Shown here piece by piece: positions 33,161 through 64,000 of a stretch of 64,000 nt of DNA. The position numbers and the translations under genes are program-made. Numbering within the stretch: position 1 is the stretch's first letter; every line of letters begins with the position of its first letter. The notes below the pieces were generated by a model. That model ran no database searches. It saw only the letters and a program-made list of their open reading frames with translations, and was not told the DNA's origin. Source of the stretch: Haliclystus octoradiatus (lineage: Eukaryota > Cnidaria > Staurozoa > Stauromedusae > Haliclystidae); contig OU744446.1 of the NCBI GenBank assembly GCA_916610825.1, forward strand, positions 12,086,538 to 12,150,537. Reading direction: 5' to 3'.

Positions 33161-34305
33161 ATAATCAAATGCGTCATAAATTATCCTAAATTATTGTTTA
33201 CTAGATTTATTGAATATAATTATTTTGTTATTTAAAAGAGAATGAGTTAGACTTTATAGTTGAGATCAACTATACCGTCTTTTCTGTGGATGAGTGGGCT
33301 ATTCTTAAACGGATACCAGTCCCTAAAGTAGCCGTACCGCTTTGAATCGGTGAACCTCACCCAAACGCGAACGCGAGAATGACATCATACATATACTTTA
33401 AGAAAGATAGAACAACAGGGATAGATAACGAACCCCAATGACACATTTTTTATTAGAATAGCTTATATATTTTACTCGACCAGGTATCCAATTATTTGTA
33501 ATTTAACTGATGGCAGGGTAGGCAGTTTATATTCTATAGCCTATAAAAACATGAAGAGCTCTGTGAAATCCTTAAGTTGCGGCAAATTAATCTGTACGCT
33601 TTATGGCCTCACCATCATAAACTTTTCTTCACAGCCGTATTAATTGGCCTTGATTAAAGGTAGGAGAAAGAGCAATAAATCAGTCCTACAATCAAACTAT
33701 ATTAAATGCACATTTTATTTGTATTTTGATGAAGCTTGTACAGGTACGGGCAAACCGACGCCAAAATAATAAACATTTCAACCTTAATCTTGAGTGATCG
33801 TCCTTTAATGATGAAACGATATCGGCCAATTATTCGAAAATATTGTATCGTGAGTACTATACTGGCAAGTGGCAATATTCTAGTAAGGCCTAAGTCTTTG
33901 TCCAGTAAAACAGCTAAAACTTGTATAAAACATTACTATTCATTGTAAGCACGTTAAAGACCGAAAGCTTATAATTTTTAATAAGATAATTATTTGATAA
34001 GATTATAATAATTTAGTTCATAATTTAGTTCGAATAATAAGTAATTTCGAGTTAGCCAATTACCATTCCAGGCGTTGTTGATCAGCGGTAGTGTTGTTGT
34101 TGTTGATGGATCAGCGGTTGTTCGTGTGACAGAAAGGAAAGCCATTGCACTGCAACTTGCGATCGTCGGCAGTCAACATTATTTACCAGAGTTATTTACT
34201 ACCTAAAGCTCCAATCGTAGTCATCTCTGAGTATACGTTCGAGCTGAAATTATCAACTCATGCAGCCTATATTATCATTTTATTGTTATTGAATCAATTT
34301 TAACC
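33161..34305. other. Spacer between stathmin and the SGK3-like kinase
   Basis: It holds the stathmin 3' UTR and the kinase promoter and 5' UTR. Near 34070-34125 the words GTTGTTGATCAGCGGT and GTTGATGGATCAGCGGTTGT form a short direct repeat in the presumed 5' UTR. No gene is recognised. Confidence 0.5.
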
Positions 34306-46773
<12,468 letters not shown>

Positions 46774-49298
46774 AAATAACATGATGTATCAAAACAAAGC
46801 AAATAACATTATCAAATGACTTTAAAAGAAAATTTTTGAAATTTAAATGTTGCAATAACAAATTCGTAGTTGGAAAAATTGTTTCTCTAGATTAATAAAA
46901 AGGACCTTAAATAATTGTACACAGTCGCTATCATATAAAAATCATTTGAACATCTGTATCAAATTTCCCAAAACTCATTCACACTTTTACAGTTACAGTA
47001 TTTCTGTTTATGACAAATTTGTTCGTCATAAACAACGTTCCTTTTTGAAAATTGTTGACATAGATTAAAAAAAAATAAGTAGGGAGTCTTTAACCCCATA
47101 AAAAGTATGTTGTATTGATATAGAGAGTTTGATAATATTATCATAATTGTCTATTTTGAAGAAATTGCATATTAAGCTGTTCATTATAACCTATCTGATG
47201 TTTTTTTTGTTTCTCTTTTTCCAATAAGAAATGTTGTTTCTTTTCGATATACCACACAGAAGTGTAGTCGATATACACAATAGATTGTAGAACAACCATC
47301 TATCTACTACACTGTACAATATATGTGCAGAGTAACAAAGCCCTCCCTATCTTCTTACAGTGTTATTATTTTGAAGCATGCTCTTTAACACAACAATCCA
47401 AACCTTAGTATTGTAAAGCTATTTAGCAAGCATAAATATTTTCTATGAATGACCTAACAGCACTATGTATTAACTATTTAACCCCCTATTTTGTAACGAC
47501 ATCAGATAAATACAATAGAAATAACAAAGTTGGTGCTTGACTTGATTATTGAAGTTACTGTGCGGGCTTGTCCAAAGAGTATCATTAACTCACAGTAACA
47601 ACGACATTATTTGAACAGATTTTTATTGTGAATGTTTGTACCAGTGGCAATGGCGATTGTTCCTCATTTTTCAATTTGTCAACATTCGAGTTTGATCTGG
47701 AAACATATGCTGAAGCTCTTCTGTTGCCCTTGAAAGTCAGATACCTCACAGAGAAAATAATTATTGTAGACACAACTTGTGCACTGAGATAGAACCTAGT
47801 AACATGATTTGTTACTTCAAACAAACTGCATACAGGTAGTCCATACAACCCAAGCAAGTACTTGCTTACTTTACTGGTATTTACTTTCAGTAAACCTACT
47901 TATAGAAAATACAGTGAAGCCCCCAGCTACTCCAAAGCAATAAAATGTTTGAATCCTAACCATTGAGAGACCTTGAACTTATAACAGAATATGCACTTGT
48001 ACTATCGGTATATCAATGTTATATTCACATACTCCAAACAAACAAGCTCTCGTGCTTCAGGAGTCACACCAAACATATTATATTATATTCATCATTGTAA
48101 TTAGCTAGCCTAATATTTTGTACAGTACCTGTCATATTTGGCTCAATGCTATCTTTTGTAATTTTGTATCTTCCTTTAATATGTTTGAAATATATGATCT
48201 ATCTATTACAGTAATTATATGGAAGGACTCCATCACCAGTAAGACTTTGTAAAATACACTGGCTGATAAAACATGGCCAGGTTTCTGTTATCTCCAATGA
48301 TTTATAACGCAGACTGAAAGTATGGGCTATCAAGACAGAAGCTTAATTATCTGTCGGAATACCACCAATACACATGGAACTATTTATGGCAACATTCTTC
48401 AAAAGTGTGATGTTATTGATTACAAAATTCTCAAAACGGCAGAAATTCCTCTGTCTAATTTCATCAATTATCAATCATCAAAGGAGGATTAGCTGATATG
48501 GCAGAGCCACCGAACATCAGATCTGATCACATCTGATCAACTGTGGTGCAAATCCCCTGAAGGTACCAAGAGTTGCCATGAAAAAGTACTTTATGTCCCG
48601 GATAGGAGCGTTAGGAATTTTGAATACAGTGAATAAGAGTTTACAGAGAGTCTGCGACCAGGCTGGTAATCTGAAGACTTGAAAGAAATATATCGCTAGA
48701 TCTAGAAAGCGAATGCCGTTAGCCCATTAGTGATGAGTTAACAAACAATATTATTTTTCTGAATTATAGTTGAGTCAATTGAGGATTCGTTGATTGGAGT
48801 TTGATGGTCATTATATCTCTGAATTCTAATTTATAATTGGCCTATCATAAGAATATTTGTAAACAATTTCTGTTACATAGTTCCAGAATTGTTCAAAATC
48901 CTTGTATTATCCTAATTTGCGTATCTTGATTTTTAATCCTCTGTGAATGGTAGATCAAATAATTGATAGGTTCAAAATGAATTTGTAATTTTATTCACAA
49001 ATTATTTTCATTTATAATAAACTAAAAAGTAAGTGCAAATATGCACCGATAATATTCATTTTCATTATTAATACAAAACATAAATTTAAATTTTCTATCT
49101 ACTGAAACAATGATTTCAGAAGTGACGTTTAATAAAGAATTTTTCTGTTTCTCAAAAATTGTCAAAAATTCCTGACAGTTGATCCAAAAATACTTTGATA
49201 AATATTTTTGAGAATTCTGCTTTGGAATTTTAATGTCAGTTTGGTGACTTGATCTACCGGTGTATAATATTTAATTGGTTAAAATTAATATGTGACTG
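46774..49298. other. Convergent spacer between the kinase and FAM135
   Basis: It holds the 3' UTRs of both genes and a truncated SINE at 48483-48570 (GGAGGATTAGCTGATATGGC, then GTGGTGCAAATCCCC). I see no convincing coding sequence; a 90-residue open frame on the minus strand at 47585-47857 has no recognisable relatives or exon signals. Confidence 0.55.
48483..48570 (+). repeat. tRNA-derived SINE, 5' truncation product
   Basis: Only the tRNA-like head of the SINE family is present (box A region TTAGCTGATATGGC and weak box B TGGTGCAAATCC); the body seen at 45689 is missing. Confidence 0.7.
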
Positions 49299-63007
<13,709 letters not shown>

Positions 63008-64000
63008 CTATAAGAATATAATTTACGCAGTTCATTGATATTGCTATAATCAGCTATAATTTACTCCTGAAGTCCAAGACACATCTGAATTGAGTAGGCC
63101 TATATCATATGTTGACAGTGTCGTTCAGCATGTTTACAAAGTATAAATGGCTTCTGTGGCTACTTGCATATAACTTTTCCAAAGCTAGATTGTCCATAAT
63201 ACTTAAAGTGCACATGACACGAAAACATGTTATCACAGATTCGTGTAGCTGAAGCTCAATGATAAAAAATGGCGACAATGATTTCTTAGTTTGAATGCGT
63301 AGAAGCAGAGATATTTAATGTTGAATCTACCCTATTTTCGATCAGTCAGTTTTTTCAAACTCCGATAAATAGTAGGAATGACAAGAGGGCATACTAAAGG
63401 GAAAAGAACAATTGAAAACTTTGAAACATTGCATCTCCATTCACGCGGAATCAAAAGTTTTAACGTCTGAGTCAGCTATGTCTACACCTTTGGGACACCA
63501 TTTCTTCTTAAACAAGTTCATTTAACGGAGAAACACATGAGATACAAGGACATTTAGTAGGCTCAAACACCTGTCACAAATGGACGTGATGTGTACGTAA
63601 AACAGCGGGTGCACAGTCCAAACCACAGGCCGCGGAGTATGATTGACACATTTTTGACAGAAAAAAGTAAATCCAAGAACTAAAAACCCTTGCAATTCAT
63701 GTATTTCATTGTAAATTATATATATTTCAAGCAGAAAAGGTGTCCTAGAGGTGTGGGCATAGCTTAATTGGATGTTAGAAACTATTGATTTTGATTTTGA
63801 TTTTTTATAATTCTGACTTCATCTTTTTCCTATAGGCTAACTGTAGCAAGCCTTCTTGTCATTCCGGCTGTCGTTTTGAGTTTGGAAAACAGTGAATGAT
63901 CGAAAATAGGGTTTATTCAACATCAAATATCTCTGCTTATAAGAGTCCAAGTAAAAAAATCCTTTTCATATTTCTTCATCATTTTCTTCAGCTACTCGAG
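63008..64000. other. FAM135 intron with a fold-back element running off the window
   Basis: No exon is recognised upstream of 63007. From about 63241 the words GTGTAGCTGAAG, GCAGAGATATTTAATGTTGA, CCCTATTTTCGATCAGTCAG and GGAATGACAAGAGGGC return inverted up to 64000, so at least 760 bp is a fold-back element whose right end may lie just past the edge. Confidence 0.65.

Noticed and set aside
47585..47857. 90-residue minus-strand open frame
   Set aside because: It is in the region of converging 3' UTRs and resembles no family I know.

Overview
The window looks like nuclear DNA of an AT-rich animal genome. Every gene is split by GT-AG introns of roughly 0.1-4 kb, and the protein families are animal ones: an ACOT13-type thioesterase, C6orf89-type proteins, stathmin, an SGK3-type PX kinase and FAM135. 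The closest matches I can recall are chordate proteins. Together with the base composition and repeat load, that suggests a marine invertebrate chordate such as an ascidian; this is an inference, not a demonstrated assignment.

Layout. 1-499 is the 3' end of one ACOT13-like thioesterase gene, and 2034-3846 is a complete second copy (3 exons, 149 aa). From 5711 to 30399 on the minus strand lie two tandem C6orf89-like genes with matching seven-exon structures: copy A (18802 to 5711, 373 aa) and copy B (30399 to 19819, 363 aa). A stathmin gene (30841-33160, 3 exons, 245 aa) diverges from copy B across a gap of about 440 bp. A complete SGK3-type kinase follows (34306-46773, 18 exons, 499 aa). Convergent to it is a FAM135 gene (63007 to 49299 on the minus strand, 13 exons visible, 5' end beyond the window).

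Genes and their roles. Both thioesterases belong to the acyl-CoA hydrolysing hotdog family. Stathmin controls tubulin. The kinase combines a phosphoinositide-binding PX domain with an AGC kinase domain. FAM135 carries a serine-esterase-type alpha/beta-hydrolase domain. The C6orf89-like proteins look like single-pass membrane proteins with a cysteine-containing lumenal part. They do not form a pathway and nothing suggests co-transcription.

Repeats fill the introns and spacers. There is a decayed hAT element with 15-bp ends and a perfect 8-bp target duplication inside intron 6 of copy A, several MITE families (some nested), large fold-back elements, tRNA-derived SINEs, LINE reverse-transcriptase fragments, and a minisatellite of GTGCACGCC palindromes. 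The most striking repeats carry hammerhead ribozyme motifs: at least eight recognisable copies, mostly arranged as inverted pairs, the densest at 27.6-28.7 kb. They have the compact type I architecture with a 3-bp helix III known from Penelope-like elements and retrozymes.
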